Shown here piece by piece: positions 16,088 to 26,189 of a DNA stretch of 37,379 bases; position 1 is the first letter of the stretch; each line of letters begins with the position of its first letter. Under the pieces are notes generated by a model that ran no database searches, was not told the DNA's origin, and was given only the letters and a program-made list of their open reading frames with translations. Made by a program: the position numbers and the translations under genes. The stretch spans positions 93,362-130,740 of the forward strand of contig NZ_CDMK01000002.1 of the NCBI RefSeq assembly GCF_001283065.1, given 5' to 3'. The DNA is from Helicobacter heilmannii (lineage in GTDB: Bacteria > Campylobacterota > Campylobacteria > Campylobacterales > Helicobacteraceae).

Positions 16088-18151
16088 ATGAAAGTAGTTT
16101 ATTGCGATGCATTGGTTGTGGGCGGAGGGTTGGCGGGACTACGTGCCAGCATTGCCTGCCGCCAAGTGGGCTTGGATGTGATTGTGCTCTCTTTGGTGCC
16201 TGTTAGGCGCAGCCACTCGGCCGCCGCTCAAGGGGGAATGCAAGCCAGCCTTGGTAATGCCAAAATGAGCGAGGGCGACAACGAGGATTTGCACTTCTTA
16301 GACACAGTGAAGGGCAGCGACTGGGGTTGCGACCAGCAAGTGGCGCGTATGTTTGTTACGACTGCCCCTAAAGCGATTAGAGAGCTTGCCAGTTGGGGCG
16401 TGCCATGGACGCGCATTAAAAAGGGCGATCGCCCCGCGGTGATCAACGGCGAGCATGTGACGATCACCGAGAGGGAGGATCGGCACGGCTATATTTTAAG
16501 CCGCGACTTTGGGGGGACAAAAAAATGGCGCACCTGCTTTACTGCGGACGCGACCGGGCACACCATGCTTTACGCCGTAGCCAACGAAGCCCTGCACCAT
16601 AAGGTGAAAATTGAGGATCGCAAAGAGATGATCGCCTTGATCCACCACGGGGGCAAGTGCTATGGAGCGGTGGTGCGTGATCTCATCACCGGCGAGATCA
16701 CTGGGTATGTGGCTAAGGGCACGCTTTTAGCCACAGGTGGCTATGGGCGGGTGTATAAGCACACCACAAACGCCGTGATTTGCGATGGTGTGGGTATCGC
16801 CACTGCTTTAGAAACAGGCGTGGCTAAACTGGGCAATATGGAGGCGGTGCAATTCCACCCCACCGCTTTGGTGCCTAGCGGGATTTTGATGACTGAGGGC
16901 TGTAGGGGCGATGGGGGGATTTTAAGGGATAAATTCGGGCGACGCTTCATGCCCGCTTACGAGCCAGAGAAAAAAGAGCTAGCCAGCCGCGATGTGGTGA
17001 GCCGCCGCATTTTAGAGCACATTAAAAAGGGCTATGGGGCAAATTCGCCCTATGGCGACCATGTGTGGCTAGACATTGCGATTTTAGGGCGTGCGCATGT
17101 GGAGAAAAACCTACGGGATGTGCACGACATTGCCCACACCTTTGCGGGTATTGACGCAGCCGATGACAGCCTAGAGACCGAAGAAAACATGAAGGGCATG
17201 CCCGCTGATGAGCCGGATTTTGGCCCCGGCGCGCCCAAACAAAAAGGCTGGGTACCCATCAAGCCCATGCAGCACTACTCTATGGGGGGGCTACGCACCG
17301 ATCACAAAGGGCATAGCCATCTAAAAGGTCTGTTCTGTGCGGGCGAGGCGGCGTGTTGGGACTTGCACGGCTTTAACCGCTTGGGGGGCAACTCCGTGAG
17401 CGAGGCGGTTGTGGCGGGCATGATCATCGGGGATTACTTTGCCGAGTATTGCAAGGGCGCAGAGCTAGACATTAGCACCCACATCGTGGAGCAGTTCATC
17501 CAAAAAAGCCACGATCATATCCAAGAGTTGCTCCACAACGATGGAAAGGAAAGCGTCTATGAAATCAGGGAGCGCATGCGCGAGATCATGGATGAGAAAG
17601 TTGGGGTGTTTAGAGAGGGGCACTCCCTAGAAGCCGCTGTAAATGAGTTAGAGGAACTTTATAAACGCTCTAAACATATCCATGTGAAAAACAAAAAGAC
17701 TCACAACAACCCCGAGCTTGAGGACGCTTACCGCACCCAAAAAATGCTCAAAATCGCCCTTTGCATCGCTAAGGGGGCATTAGATCGCACCGAAAGTCGG
17801 GGCGCACACACCCGCTTAGACCACCCCAAAAGAGATGATGCAAATTGGTTAAACCGCACCCTAGCCTCTTGGCCTGATCCTAACCAAACCTTGCCCACCC
17901 TAGAGTATGAGCCTTTAGACATTATGAAAATGGAGCTGAGCCCCGATTTTAGGGGTTATGGGGCCAAGGGCAACTTCATCCCCCACCCCTTGAAAGAACA
18001 ACGGGACGCTGAGATCAAAGAAATCACCGAGCGCATCCGAGCGCAAGGGGGGGATCGCTATGATCTGCAGGATGCCTTGATGCCCTTTGATTTACAACCC
18101 AAGTACAAGGCGCGCAATGTCCGCCTAGATGATCAAGGAAAAGGAGAATAA
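16088..18151 (+). CDS. frdA: fumarate reductase flavoprotein subunit
   Basis: Catalytic subunit that reduces fumarate to succinate on the inner face of the membrane. The 687-residue product begins with an FAD dinucleotide fold ([20 protein letters not shown]). Next comes the histidine for covalent 8-alpha-FAD attachment, H43 in [12 protein letters not shown]. Substrate-site blocks follow: [34 protein letters not shown], and the capping-domain segment [13 protein letters not shown] followed by [20 protein letters not shown]. The length and C-terminal extension fit the epsilonproteobacterial enzyme. AAGGGGAT precedes the ATG. The TAA is immediately followed by the frdB ATG with no gap, so the two subunits are made together. 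Confidence 0.97.
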   Translation: MKVVYCDALVVGGGLAGLRASIACRQVGLDVIVLSLVPVRRSHSAAAQGGMQASLGNAKMSEGDNEDLHFLDTVKGSDWGCDQQVARMFVTTAPKAIRELASWGVPWTRIKKGDRPAVINGEHVTITEREDRHGYILSRDFGGTKKWRTCFTADATGHTMLYAVANEALHHKVKIEDRKEMIALIHHGGKCYGAVVRDLITGEITGYVAKGTLLATGGYGRVYKHTTNAVICDGVGIATALETGVAKLGNMEAVQFHPTALVPSGILMTEGCRGDGGILRDKFGRRFMPAYEPEKKELASRDVVSRRILEHIKKGYGANSPYGDHVWLDIAILGRAHVEKNLRDVHDIAHTFAGIDAADDSLETEENMKGMPADEPDFGPGAPKQKGWVPIKPMQHYSMGGLRTDHKGHSHLKGLFCAGEAACWDLHGFNRLGGNSVSEAVVAGMIIGDYFAEYCKGAELDISTHIVEQFIQKSHDHIQELLHNDGKESVYEIRERMREIMDEKVGVFREGHSLEAAVNELEELYKRSKHIHVKNKKTHNNPELEDAYRTQKMLKIALCIAKGALDRTESRGAHTRLDHPKRDDANWLNRTLASWPDPNQTLPTLEYEPLDIMKMELSPDFRGYGAKGNFIPHPLKEQRDAEIKEITERIRAQGGDRYDLQDALMPFDLQPKYKARNVRLDDQGKGE

Positions 18152-18880
18152 ATGGGACGCCAAATCACCATCCGCGCCTTAAAGTTTGACCCCCAAAGTG
18201 CGGTTTCTAAACCCCACTTTAAAGACTATCAGCTAGAGGAAATCCCCTCAATGACGCTTTTCATTGCCCTAGGAATGATCAGGGAACAGCTAGACCCGGA
18301 CATTAGCTTTGACTTTGTGTGTCGGGCGGGCATTTGTGGCAGCTGTGCGATGATGGTCAATGGCCGTCCGCGCTTAGCGTGCAAAACCTTGACCTCGAGC
18401 TTTAGCGAGAGCGTCATCACGCTCATGCCTATGCCCTCTTTTCCTTTGATTAAAGATTTGAGTGTGAACACGGGCGAGTGGTTTGCCGGAATGAACACCA
18501 GGGTACAGAGTTGGGCACACCACAACAAAGAAGTGGACATTACGCTACCAGAAGAGCGCATCGATCCGGATGAAGCGCAAAATGTCTTTGAGCTCGATCG
18601 TTGCATTGAATGCGGGTGCTGCATCGCGGCTTGTGGCACGAAACTGATGCGCGAAAACTTCATTGGGGCGGCGGGGATGAACCGCGCCATGCGCTTTTTG
18701 ATCGACTCACACGATGAGCGCAGCGATGACGACTTCTATGAACTGGTGGGCGATGACGATGGGGTTTTTGGGTGCATGAGCCTCATTGGTTGCCACGACA
18801 CCTGCCCCAAACAAATCCCCTTGCAAGGCACTTTAGCCGACCTACGCAACAGAATGGCGAAGGTGGGGCGCAACCGCTAG
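18152..18880 (+). CDS. frdB: fumarate reductase iron-sulfur subunit
   Basis: Carries electrons from cytochrome b to the flavin. The 242-residue product has the three expected cluster motifs. The plant-type [2Fe-2S] site near residues 57-77 is [12 protein letters not shown] with a distal Cys in RLAC. The [4Fe-4S] site near 151-160 is [12 protein letters not shown]. The [3Fe-4S] site near 208-221 is [16 protein letters not shown], with the last cysteine completing the 4Fe set. An AAAGGAG ribosome site lies inside the end of frdA. The stop TAG sits in the loop of a perfect GC-rich hairpin (18870-18888), which probably ends the operon. Confidence 0.97.
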   Translation: MGRQITIRALKFDPQSAVSKPHFKDYQLEEIPSMTLFIALGMIREQLDPDISFDFVCRAGICGSCAMMVNGRPRLACKTLTSSFSESVITLMPMPSFPLIKDLSVNTGEWFAGMNTRVQSWAHHNKEVDITLPEERIDPDEAQNVFELDRCIECGCCIAACGTKLMRENFIGAAGMNRAMRFLIDSHDERSDDDFYELVGDDDGVFGCMSLIGCHDTCPKQIPLQGTLADLRNRMAKVGRNR

Positions 18881-18888
18881 GCGGTTGC
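18870..18888 (+). terminator. hairpin terminator of frdCAB, stop codon in the loop
   Basis: GCAACCGC (18870-18877) pairs with GCGGTTGC (18881-18888) as a perfect 8-bp stem. The three-base loop is the frdB stop TAG. A short tract TGTTTGCTT follows; the U-run is weak but the stem is strong. Only 211 bases separate it from the opposing czcA end. Confidence 0.6.
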
Positions 18889-19102
18889 TGTTTGCTTAAG
18901 AGTGCTTAGACACTCGCCTAGAAGTTTAATCTCCCGCTTAAAAAATGAACTAGATTGATGGATAGGATAAGAACCCGTTTTTATGCAACATGGGACTTAA
19001 ATTTTTTTAAGCTTTGAGCCATCAAGTGGAGCACACCCACCCAAACTACATACACGGCACCAACACCACCCCAAATGCCTAGGGCAAGAAGTTTAATGCG
19101 GC

Positions 19103-22100
19103 TTAAAGTGTTCGGTTTTTGATCACAAAATACGCCGTGGGGATGACAAAGAGGGTTAAGACCACACTGGTGATCATCCCCCCTAGCATAGGCGCGGCGA
19201 TGGAGTGCATGATCTCTGAGCCCACCCCATGCGAGTACATGATGGGCACTAAGGACACCAAAATGCTAAAGAAAGTCATTAACTTGGGGCGCACCCTTTG
19301 CACTGCTCCGTGCATGATCGCCTCTTTAAGTTTGGTGCTTGTGTGTTGCTCTTGTTTTAAGAAGTTTTGGTAAGCGTCCTCCAAATAGATGATCATCACA
19401 ATCGCCGTTTCACTCGCCACCCCTAGTAGTGCCAAAAAGCCCACCAATGCGGCAATACTTAAATTCAAGCCCCAAAGTTTCATGAAAACAAGGCCACCCA
19501 AAAAGGCAAAGGGGAGGCTAAAGAAGCACAAGAGCGAATTTGTGGGGCTTTTGAGCGCAAATACGATCAAAAGAAAGATAATGAAAATACTCATCGGCAC
19601 GACATATTTTAAGGTCGCAAAGGCTTCATCTAAATATTGGCTCTCGCCCGAAAACTCGTAGTAATACCCGCTAGGCAGGCGCAAACTCTCTAGGGCTTTG
19701 ATGGCCGCTTCGCGATAACTCTCTGAGCTCACCCCATTTTTAGGCACAATGTAGATGAAGTGCACATTCAAGCCCTTTTCACTTTTAAGCACCGCAGGGG
19801 CGTTCTCATAATAGACATTAGCAAACTCCCTTAAAGGCACATAGCTCGCCGCGGGGGTTTTGATGTAGAGATTTTGCAGGGCTTGTATGTTGTTGCGCTC
19901 GGTGTCTTTGAGCCGCACAGAAATCGGGTAACTCTCCACGCCGTCAATTAAAGTGGTGATGCTTGCCCCCCCTAAGCCATAGCTCACCATATCCAACACC
20001 GCTTGTTTGGTTAAATTGTATTGCGCCAATTTTTCGGGGCGTAGGTCCACATTGAGATAGTAGCCATTGTTGGACTTTTCGGCAAAGACGGACAAACTTT
20101 GGGGCAAAGTCTTCAACTTCTGCTCCATTTTGATCGCCAGTTCTTGGAGTAAATAGGGGTCTTTGCCATAAAGTTTGATGCCTAAGGGCGTGCGAATCCC
20201 CGTTAAGAGCATGTCAATGCGCCCTCTAATGGGGTAGGTCCACGAGTTCACCAAGCCCTTGAGTTGTAAGGTTTTTTCTAATTGATCCCTTAGCTTCTTA
20301 TAAGTCATGCCCGGCCGCCACTGAGATTTGGGTTTGAGCTCAATGTAGGTTTCTAGCATGGAAAGGGCTGCGCTGTCCGTGCTGCTGTTAGCCCGCCCCA
20401 CCTTGCCAAAGACTTGTTTGACTTCAGGGATCGCCTTGATGTGCTTGTTGGTTTCTTCTAAATACTTCTTGGCCGTGTCAATGCCTACGGCGTTGGTTGT
20501 AACGGGCATATACATCACCACCCCCTCGTTAATGGCAGGGATGAACTCCCAGTTGAGTTTTTTATACACAAAGTAAAGCCCGCCAAGACCCACCACGCTA
20601 AGGGCTAAGAACACCCAACGCAGGCGCAACACAAAGGTCAAACACACCCCGTAAACCTTAATAAAAAAGGCGTTGATGGGGTTTTTAGATTCCTCTATGA
20701 TTTTGCCCTTGATAAAAAAGAGCATTAAAATCGGCACGACACTGATAGAGAGCAAAGCCCCTACAAGCATGGCAAAGGTTTTGGTGTAAGCTAGGGGCGA
20801 AAAAAGCCGTTTTTCCTGCCCGCTCAAGTCAAAAATAGGCAAGAAAGAAACCACAATGATCATCAAGGCAAAGAAAATCGCCGGGCCCACTTGCTTGACA
20901 CCGGCAATGATCGCCTCTTGGCGTTGTTGGTCGTTCTCTATGTTGGCGTGGCTTAGGTGTTTGTGGGCGTTTTCGACCATCACAATCGCCGCGTCCACCA
21001 TCGCCCCGATGGCAATGGCAATCCCCCCTAGGCTCATAATACTCGCCTCAATGTTGAAAAAGTGCATGAGTAAAAAACTTAGGCACACGCACAAGGGCAA
21101 AGTGATGATCACCACCAACGCACTTCTAAAGTGCAAGAGAAAGAGCGCAATCACGACAAGCACGATCACGCTCTCTTCTATGAGCGTGTGGATCAAATTA
21201 TCCACACCCTTTTTAATCAGCTCGCTGCGGTCATACACGGGCACGATTTTCACATCGGGGTTGCCCTCTTGCAAGCGGGCGATCTTTTCTTTGATACGCT
21301 CTAAAATGCGGTAGGTGTCGGCGTGGTAGCGCACCATCACAATCCCGCCCACGACCTCCTGCGTGCCGTTTAAGTTCGCCACGGAGCGGCGCGGTTTAGG
21401 GGTTAAATTCAGTGTGGCGACATCTTTAAGCTTAATGGGCGTTAAGTTGGGCGTTTTAAGCACAATTTCGCCCAAGTCCTTTAAACTCTTGGTGTAGCCT
21501 TGGGCGTGGATGATCTTTTCAAACCCATTTTCTAAGACGATCCCCCCGCCGGTGTCTTGATTGGACTTTTTAATGGCATTCACCACATCATCTACGCTTA
21601 AATTGTATTTCACCAAAGCGTCATTATCTAGGGTAACTTCATAGTTTTTCTCAAAGCCCCCCACACTCGCCACCTCGCTCACCCCATCCACGCCTAAAAG
21701 CGCGTAGCGGTAATAAAAATCCTGCAAGGTCTTAAGCTCGGCTAGGCTCTTGGTTTTGCTCACTAAAGCGTATTGGTAAGCCCAGCCGATCGAAGTCGAG
21801 TCGCTGCCCATCTCCACCTTCACTCCAGCGGGCAACTTCACCCGCGCCATTTGCTCGCTCACCCGATCGCGGGCAAAATACAAATCCACGCCATCTTTAA
21901 AGATGATGTAGACCAAACCCGTTTCATAGCTGGAGATCCCCCGCACGGTTTCAATGTCGGCAATCCCCATAAAATTAGCCACCAATGGATAAACCGCCTG
22001 TTCTTGCACCACCTGCGGGCTTTGGTTGGGGTAGCTCACCTGCACGACCACCTGCGTGGGCGAGAGATCGGGTAGAGCGTCTAAACGGGTGTTTTGGATC

Positions 22101-22189
22101 GCCCAAAGCGAAATCAAAAAGAGCAAGAAAGTCCCCATTAAAACGATCAGCTTATTCTTGAGGCAGAGCGAAATGATTGCGTTAATCAT
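19103..22189 (-). CDS. czcA: heavy-metal efflux RND pump CzcA/CusA (copper operon)
   Basis: Inner-membrane proton-driven pump of the HME-RND family that exports metal ions through a tripartite channel. The 1,028-residue product has the RND plan: helix 1 (near 10-30), a large periplasmic loop, helices 2-6, helix 7, a second loop and helices 8-12. The proton-relay helix 4 carries GGIAIAIGAMVDAAIVMVEN (about 388-407), with the acidic residues D399 and E406 typical of metal pumps. By gene order (crdA-crdB-czcB-czcA next to fumC) it equals the H. pylori HP1329 pump required for copper resistance; copper as the main substrate is inferred. ATG at 22189 overlaps the czcB stop by one base (TGATG); a GTG at 22192 is the alternative. 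Confidence 0.93.
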   Translation of the reverse strand: MINAIISLCLKNKLIVLMGTFLLFLISLWAIQNTRLDALPDLSPTQVVVQVSYPNQSPQVVQEQAVYPLVANFMGIADIETVRGISSYETGLVYIIFKDGVDLYFARDRVSEQMARVKLPAGVKVEMGSDSTSIGWAYQYALVSKTKSLAELKTLQDFYYRYALLGVDGVSEVASVGGFEKNYEVTLDNDALVKYNLSVDDVVNAIKKSNQDTGGGIVLENGFEKIIHAQGYTKSLKDLGEIVLKTPNLTPIKLKDVATLNLTPKPRRSVANLNGTQEVVGGIVMVRYHADTYRILERIKEKIARLQEGNPDVKIVPVYDRSELIKKGVDNLIHTLIEESVIVLVVIALFLLHFRSALVVIITLPLCVCLSFLLMHFFNIEASIMSLGGIAIAIGAMVDAAIVMVENAHKHLSHANIENDQQRQEAIIAGVKQVGPAIFFALMIIVVSFLPIFDLSGQEKRLFSPLAYTKTFAMLVGALLSISVVPILMLFFIKGKIIEESKNPINAFFIKVYGVCLTFVLRLRWVFLALSVVGLGGLYFVYKKLNWEFIPAINEGVVMYMPVTTNAVGIDTAKKYLEETNKHIKAIPEVKQVFGKVGRANSSTDSAALSMLETYIELKPKSQWRPGMTYKKLRDQLEKTLQLKGLVNSWTYPIRGRIDMLLTGIRTPLGIKLYGKDPYLLQELAIKMEQKLKTLPQSLSVFAEKSNNGYYLNVDLRPEKLAQYNLTKQAVLDMVSYGLGGASITTLIDGVESYPISVRLKDTERNNIQALQNLYIKTPAASYVPLREFANVYYENAPAVLKSEKGLNVHFIYIVPKNGVSSESYREAAIKALESLRLPSGYYYEFSGESQYLDEAFATLKYVVPMSIFIIFLLIVFALKSPTNSLLCFFSLPFAFLGGLVFMKLWGLNLSIAALVGFLALLGVASETAIVMIIYLEDAYQNFLKQEQHTSTKLKEAIMHGAVQRVRPKLMTFFSILVSLVPIMYSHGVGSEIMHSIAAPMLGGMITSVVLTLFVIPTAYFVIKNRTL

Positions 22190-23133
22190 CACTCATCCCC
22201 ATTGTTGATCGCATCGGCATCTAAAATAAAGAGCGCGTTTTTAGCCACCTCATCGCCCGCTTTAAGCCCCTCTAAAACTTGATAACTCCCATCGCTCAAG
22301 CGTTTGGCCTTAATGGGCGTGAAGTCAAAAGAGTCGTCGTCTTTTTTAAACACGATCGCCCGCCCATTTTTAATCAACACCGCCTCTTTAGGCAGGATTA
22401 AAATCTTTTGGGCGGGTTGGTAAATCGTAACCTTGGCAAACATGTTGGGGAAAAAAAGATTGTTGGGGTTTTTTAAAATGAAGCGGGCTTGTAGCATTTT
22501 GTCCTGTGCGCCCACAAGGGGGTTGATGTTAGAAAACTCTAAATCAAACACCCCGGGCACGCCCTCGATCTTGATCTGCGCTTTAGACAAGTGGCGCACA
22601 AAATCCAAATCCTCTTGATTGACCCGCACCAAGACATATAGGGCTTTTAAATCAATGATTTGAAACACCAAAGCCCCACTTTTAATAAATTCCCCCTCAT
22701 TGATATTCTTAGTAAAGACCACGCCACTAAAGGGGCTTAGCATTTCTACGCTGTTTTGCACCCTTTTTGTCTGCATGATCTTATCGATCTCGCCCGCCCC
22801 CACACCCAATAAACGCAACTTCTCTTGCATTTGGGCGACTTGGCGGTTGAAGTGCAAAGAGGAGAGCAATTCGCTTTGCACCGAGATTAAAGCGGGGGAG
22901 TAAATGCTAAAGAGTTTGTCGCCCGCCTTGATACTCTGGTAAGTGCGATTCACATAAAGTTTTTCCACAAAGCCATCAAAGCGCAGGTTGTAAGAATACA
23001 CCTTGCGCTCATCGGCGGACAGAGTGGCGTAATACTGCCTAAAAGGGGCAAACTCTTTAAGTTGCACCGCCACGCTGCCCACCGCCTGCAAGTGCGCTAA
23101 ACTCAATAAAAGCCCGAAAATCCATTTTTTCAT
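22189..23133 (-). CDS. czcB: membrane fusion (periplasmic adaptor) protein CzcB
   Basis: Links the RND pump to the outer membrane channel. The 314-residue product has a signal sequence (MKKWIFGLLLSLAHLQAVGS), a biotinyl-lipoyl half-motif around residue 60 (SIYSPALISVQSELL), a short helical hairpin (QMQEKLRLLGVGAGEIDKIM), and the second lipoyl half (MLSPFSGVVFTKNINEGEF). A beta-barrel and membrane-proximal domain follows (FPNMFAKVTIYQP, ILPKEAVLIKNG). It is short for the family and lacks the extra N- and C-terminal metal-binding domains of CusB/CzcB from other bacteria. It overlaps crdB by 4 bases and czcA by 1. Confidence 0.9.
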   Translation of the reverse strand: MKKWIFGLLLSLAHLQAVGSVAVQLKEFAPFRQYYATLSADERKVYSYNLRFDGFVEKLYVNRTYQSIKAGDKLFSIYSPALISVQSELLSSLHFNRQVAQMQEKLRLLGVGAGEIDKIMQTKRVQNSVEMLSPFSGVVFTKNINEGEFIKSGALVFQIIDLKALYVLVRVNQEDLDFVRHLSKAQIKIEGVPGVFDLEFSNINPLVGAQDKMLQARFILKNPNNLFFPNMFAKVTIYQPAQKILILPKEAVLIKNGRAIVFKKDDDSFDFTPIKAKRLSDGSYQVLEGLKAGDEVAKNALFILDADAINNGDE

Positions 23134-24323
23134 TTTAGCCCTTTGAGGTTTTCTAGCGCAAGGTAGGTTGTGGTGAGGGTGCTTAGGGTTTCTAACTGCA
23201 ATAATTTGGTGTTGATGGTGTCGTTGAAGGCGTTGTAATAGCTGTTGTAATCGCCCTGAGAGGAGGGCAGATTGTCTTTATAGATTTTCACAATGTGCTC
23301 GCTTGCTTGTAAAATTTGGTCAATGTTGCTTAGGTTTTTTTGTAATTGTGTGAGTTTTTTAATCAATTTGCGGGCGTTGTGTTGCACACTGTTTTTGGTG
23401 TTCTCCAGGGCGTTTAGAGCTACTAAATGCTCTTCTTTGCGCTGCTGCAAAGTATTGCTTTGCTTGCCATAGAGGGGCAGAGGGATTGCCACCCCGATGG
23501 TGAACATGTCAAAGATTTTAGAACGGAAGAGGTAGTTAGCGGTTACATTGATGTCTTCTAAAAAGCTTTTCTTGGCTAGGGTGATGTTCTTTAAAGATTG
23601 GCTGTCTTTGAGGCTGGCGATCTTGATGGTGCGGTTCGTGTCCATGATTTCCTTCATTTCGTGCTCGGGCTTGAAAGCCACGGGGCTGGGTGCTAGGCTT
23701 AATAAATCACTTTGATTAAAGGTCAGCTCGCTGATGTTGATTTTATTATCGGCGAGGCTGTCTTGTAAATCGTTTTGCTTGATCTCCCATTGCGCTTTGA
23801 TGACTTCTAATTTGGCGATGGCGATTTGATCGGGGCTGCTGGAGTGCTCGGCTCTATAAAGCAAATTGTCTAAATTGCTTAAAGCGTCTTTAAGCAAGGC
23901 TAATTTTTGGGTGTTTTTATAGACATTGACGGCGTTGGTTAAAATATTGATCGCAATTTGTTGTTTGAGTTGCTCTAATTCTAAAATCTTTTTTTGGCGC
24001 TCGAGTTGCACCACTTGCTTTTGTGTATGCCTTTTGCCGGTCACATCGAACTTTTGGCTAAGCCCCACGCTGATGCTCTGCATAAAACTTGAATCCAAGA
24101 TGAAAAAGTTATTCACATCAGCGTTGTTGTAGCCCACATACAAAATAGGGTTGTCCCAGCGGCTCACCGCCTTGGCTTGTGCTTGCAGGCTGTCTATCTG
24201 TGCTTGCAAACTGGCGATCTTGGCGTTTTTGGTGAGGTATTTGGCATACACCACCCGCAAGGTTAAGGGAACTGCCTGCAGGGCGCACATTGCAAAGATC
24301 AAACCAAGCACAAGCGCACGCAT
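23130..24323 (-). CDS. crdB: outer membrane efflux channel CrdB (TolC/OMF family)
   Basis: A 397-residue TolC-type exit duct for the copper pump. A signal peptide of about 17 residues (MRALVLGLIFAMCALQA) is followed by long Gln/Lys/Leu-rich helices (KIASLQAQIDSLQAQAKAVS, LERQKKILELEQLKQQIAIN), and the repeat of this pattern in the second half is the usual two-repeat OMF layout. The shared OMF beta-strand region reads FTIGVAIPLPLYGKQSNTLQ near 275-295. Sequence identity in this family is low, so the name rests on fold and on the operon. Its ATG follows the crdA stop directly (TAAATG), and its stop overlaps the czcB start (ATGA). Confidence 0.87.
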   Translation of the reverse strand: MRALVLGLIFAMCALQAVPLTLRVVYAKYLTKNAKIASLQAQIDSLQAQAKAVSRWDNPILYVGYNNADVNNFFILDSSFMQSISVGLSQKFDVTGKRHTQKQVVQLERQKKILELEQLKQQIAINILTNAVNVYKNTQKLALLKDALSNLDNLLYRAEHSSSPDQIAIAKLEVIKAQWEIKQNDLQDSLADNKINISELTFNQSDLLSLAPSPVAFKPEHEMKEIMDTNRTIKIASLKDSQSLKNITLAKKSFLEDINVTANYLFRSKIFDMFTIGVAIPLPLYGKQSNTLQQRKEEHLVALNALENTKNSVQHNARKLIKKLTQLQKNLSNIDQILQASEHIVKIYKDNLPSSQGDYNSYYNAFNDTINTKLLQLETLSTLTTTYLALENLKGLK

Positions 24324-24701
24324 TTAGATATCCACGCTGCTTTTGCCTTTGAACACATGCCCATCTGTGGTCTTGATTTCCACTTTAATTTGCCAAGTCC
24401 CGTTCATGGGCAAGTTTACAGAGCCTGAATAAACCCCGTCTTTTTCTGTCAATTTGGCGCTTTCGTGCATGGCGGGCATGCCCGGCATTTCAGGCATGAA
24501 GAACTTGACCTTCACTTGCGCCCCTTTGATCGCCTTGCCATGTATAGTAGGGGTGATGCTGAATTTATTGTTGCCATTGACAAACTTATTGGAAGACTTT
24601 AAAGAAACATCTGTCCCGCTGGCTTTGAACTTCAGCTCATAGGCATTCAGGCTCAAAGCCAGTGCCCCCGCTAAAAATAAAAAGGCAAATCGTTTCATCA
24701 T
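24324..24701 (-). CDS. crdA: CrdA, periplasmic copper-resistance determinant (YtkA/FixH-like)
   Basis: A 125-residue exported protein: a signal peptide of about 20 residues (MMKRFAFLFLAGALALSLNA) and a single beta-sandwich. A Met/His cluster near residues 69-80 (MPEMPGMPAMHES) is the pattern of periplasmic Cu(I) sites. As the first gene of crdA-crdB-czcB-czcA and divergent from fumC, it matches H. pylori HP1326 (CrdA), known to be induced by copper and needed for copper resistance. AAGGAG precedes two adjacent ATGs; the second (24698) has the better spacing. The copper-binding role is inferred from motif and operon. In H. pylori the CrdRS two-component system controls this gene; no crdRS lies in this window. 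Confidence 0.85.
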   Translation of the reverse strand: MMKRFAFLFLAGALALSLNAYELKFKASGTDVSLKSSNKFVNGNNKFSITPTIHGKAIKGAQVKVKFFMPEMPGMPAMHESAKLTEKDGVYSGSVNLPMNGTWQIKVEIKTTDGHVFKGKSSVDI

Positions 24702-24797
24702 AAACTCCTTGTAAAAAGTTGTCCTAATGTTAGATAAGGATTGTGTAATTTTTGTGTAAATGTGTTAAAGTTTAGAAAATTTTTTAAAAGGAAGTGC

Positions 24798-26189
24798 ATG
24801 CATTATCGAGTCGAACACGACACCATGGGCGAGGTTAAAGTCGAGGATGGCAAATACTGGGGCGCGCAAACCCAAAGAAGTTTCGAGAACTTTAAAATCG
24901 GGGTGGAGAAAATGCCCCATGAACTCATCGCTGCCTTTGCCAAACTTAAACGCTCTTTAGCCAAGGTCAATCAGGATTTAGGCAAGCTGGATGCACAAAA
25001 AGCAGGCGCGATCATGCAGGCTTGCGAGGACATTTTGGATGGCAAATTAGAAGGGATGTTCCCCCTAGCCATTTGGCAAACAGGCAGCGGGACACAGACG
25101 AATATGAACATGAATGAGGTCATCGCCAATAGGGCAACCGAGATTTTGGGGGCGGATTTTAGGAAAGAAAAGTTGATCCACCCCAACGACCATGTCAATA
25201 TGTCGCAAAGCTCGAATGACACCTTCCCCACGGCGATGCACATTGTGGCGGTGCTGGAGCTCACCGGCACGCTACTGCCCGCCCTAGACACCTTGCACGC
25301 CACCTTGCACGCCAAAGCTGAGGCGTTTAAAGACATCATCAAAATCGGGCGCACGCATTTACAAGACGCGACTCCTTTAACTTTGGGGCAGGAATTTAGC
25401 GGATATGCGAGCATGTTAGAGCACTCTAAGGCGCAAATTTTAGAGAGTTTGGAGGGCTTAAGGGAGCTTGCCATCGGGGGCACGGCTGTGGGCACAGGCT
25501 TAAACGCCCACCCCGAGCTCTCCCAAAAAGTCGCTGAAGAGCTCACGCATTTCACGGGGCAAGCGTTTAAGAGTGCGCCCAATAAATTCCACGCCCTAAC
25601 CAGCCACGATGCGATCAACTTCGCCCACGGCGCGCTCAAAGGACTAGCGGCCAACTTAATGAAAATCGCCAACGACATCCGCTGGCTTGCCAGTGGTCCG
25701 CGCTGTGGGCTGGGCGAACTTGCCATCCCCGAAAACGAGCCGGGCAGCTCCATCATGCCCGGTAAAGTCAACCCCACCCAATGCGAGGCGTTGACGATGA
25801 TCGCCGTGCAGGTGATGGGCAACGATGCAGCGATCGGCTTTGCAGCCTCTCAGGGCAATTTTGAGCTCAATGTGTTTAAGCCCGTCATCATCTACAACTT
25901 CTTGCAAAGCGTGAAGCTTTTGGCCGATGGCATGCTCAGCTTCAACGAACATTGTGCCAGTGGCATTGAGCCCAACAAGGACAAAATCGACTATTATTTG
26001 CACCACTCCTTGATGCTCGTTACGGCCTTAAACCCCCACATCGGTTATGAAAACGCCGCTAAAGTCGCCAAAAATGCCCATAAAAAGGGCATCGGCCTCA
26101 AAGAATCTGCCCTAGAGCTTGGACTACTCAGCGAAAAGGACTTCGACGCGTGGGTCGTCCCCGCTCACATGATCGCCCCCAAGGCGTAA
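24798..26189 (+). CDS. fumC: fumarase class II
   Basis: Reversibly hydrates fumarate to malate in the cytoplasm; in this genus it supplies fumarate for the reductase encoded 6 kb away. The 463-residue product has the superfamily motifs [16 protein letters not shown] (near 90-105), [14 protein letters not shown] (near 134-147), [20 protein letters not shown], and the signature [16 protein letters not shown] with the catalytic serine loop (near 312-327). It is the iron-free tetrameric type. ATG at 24798 follows AAAAGGA by 4-5 bases; the longer in-frame start at 24741 adds 19 residues that match nothing and is rejected. It is divergent from crdA across a 96-base gap. Confidence 0.97.
   Translation: MHYRVEHDTMGEVKVEDGKYWGAQTQRSFENFKIGVEKMPHELIAAFAKLKRSLAKVNQDLGKLDAQKAGAIMQACEDILDGKLEGMFPLAIWQTGSGTQTNMNMNEVIANRATEILGADFRKEKLIHPNDHVNMSQSSNDTFPTAMHIVAVLELTGTLLPALDTLHATLHAKAEAFKDIIKIGRTHLQDATPLTLGQEFSGYASMLEHSKAQILESLEGLRELAIGGTAVGTGLNAHPELSQKVAEELTHFTGQAFKSAPNKFHALTSHDAINFAHGALKGLAANLMKIANDIRWLASGPRCGLGELAIPENEPGSSIMPGKVNPTQCEALTMIAVQVMGNDAAIGFAASQGNFELNVFKPVIIYNFLQSVKLLADGMLSFNEHCASGIEPNKDKIDYYLHHSLMLVTALNPHIGYENAAKVAKNAHKKGIGLKESALELGLLSEKDFDAWVVPAHMIAPKA

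Noticed and set aside
24971-25822. 283-codon minus-strand open frame inside fumC
   Set aside because: It is entirely opposite a certain fumarase gene. The translated sequence is Ser/Ala/Cys-rich with no family pattern.
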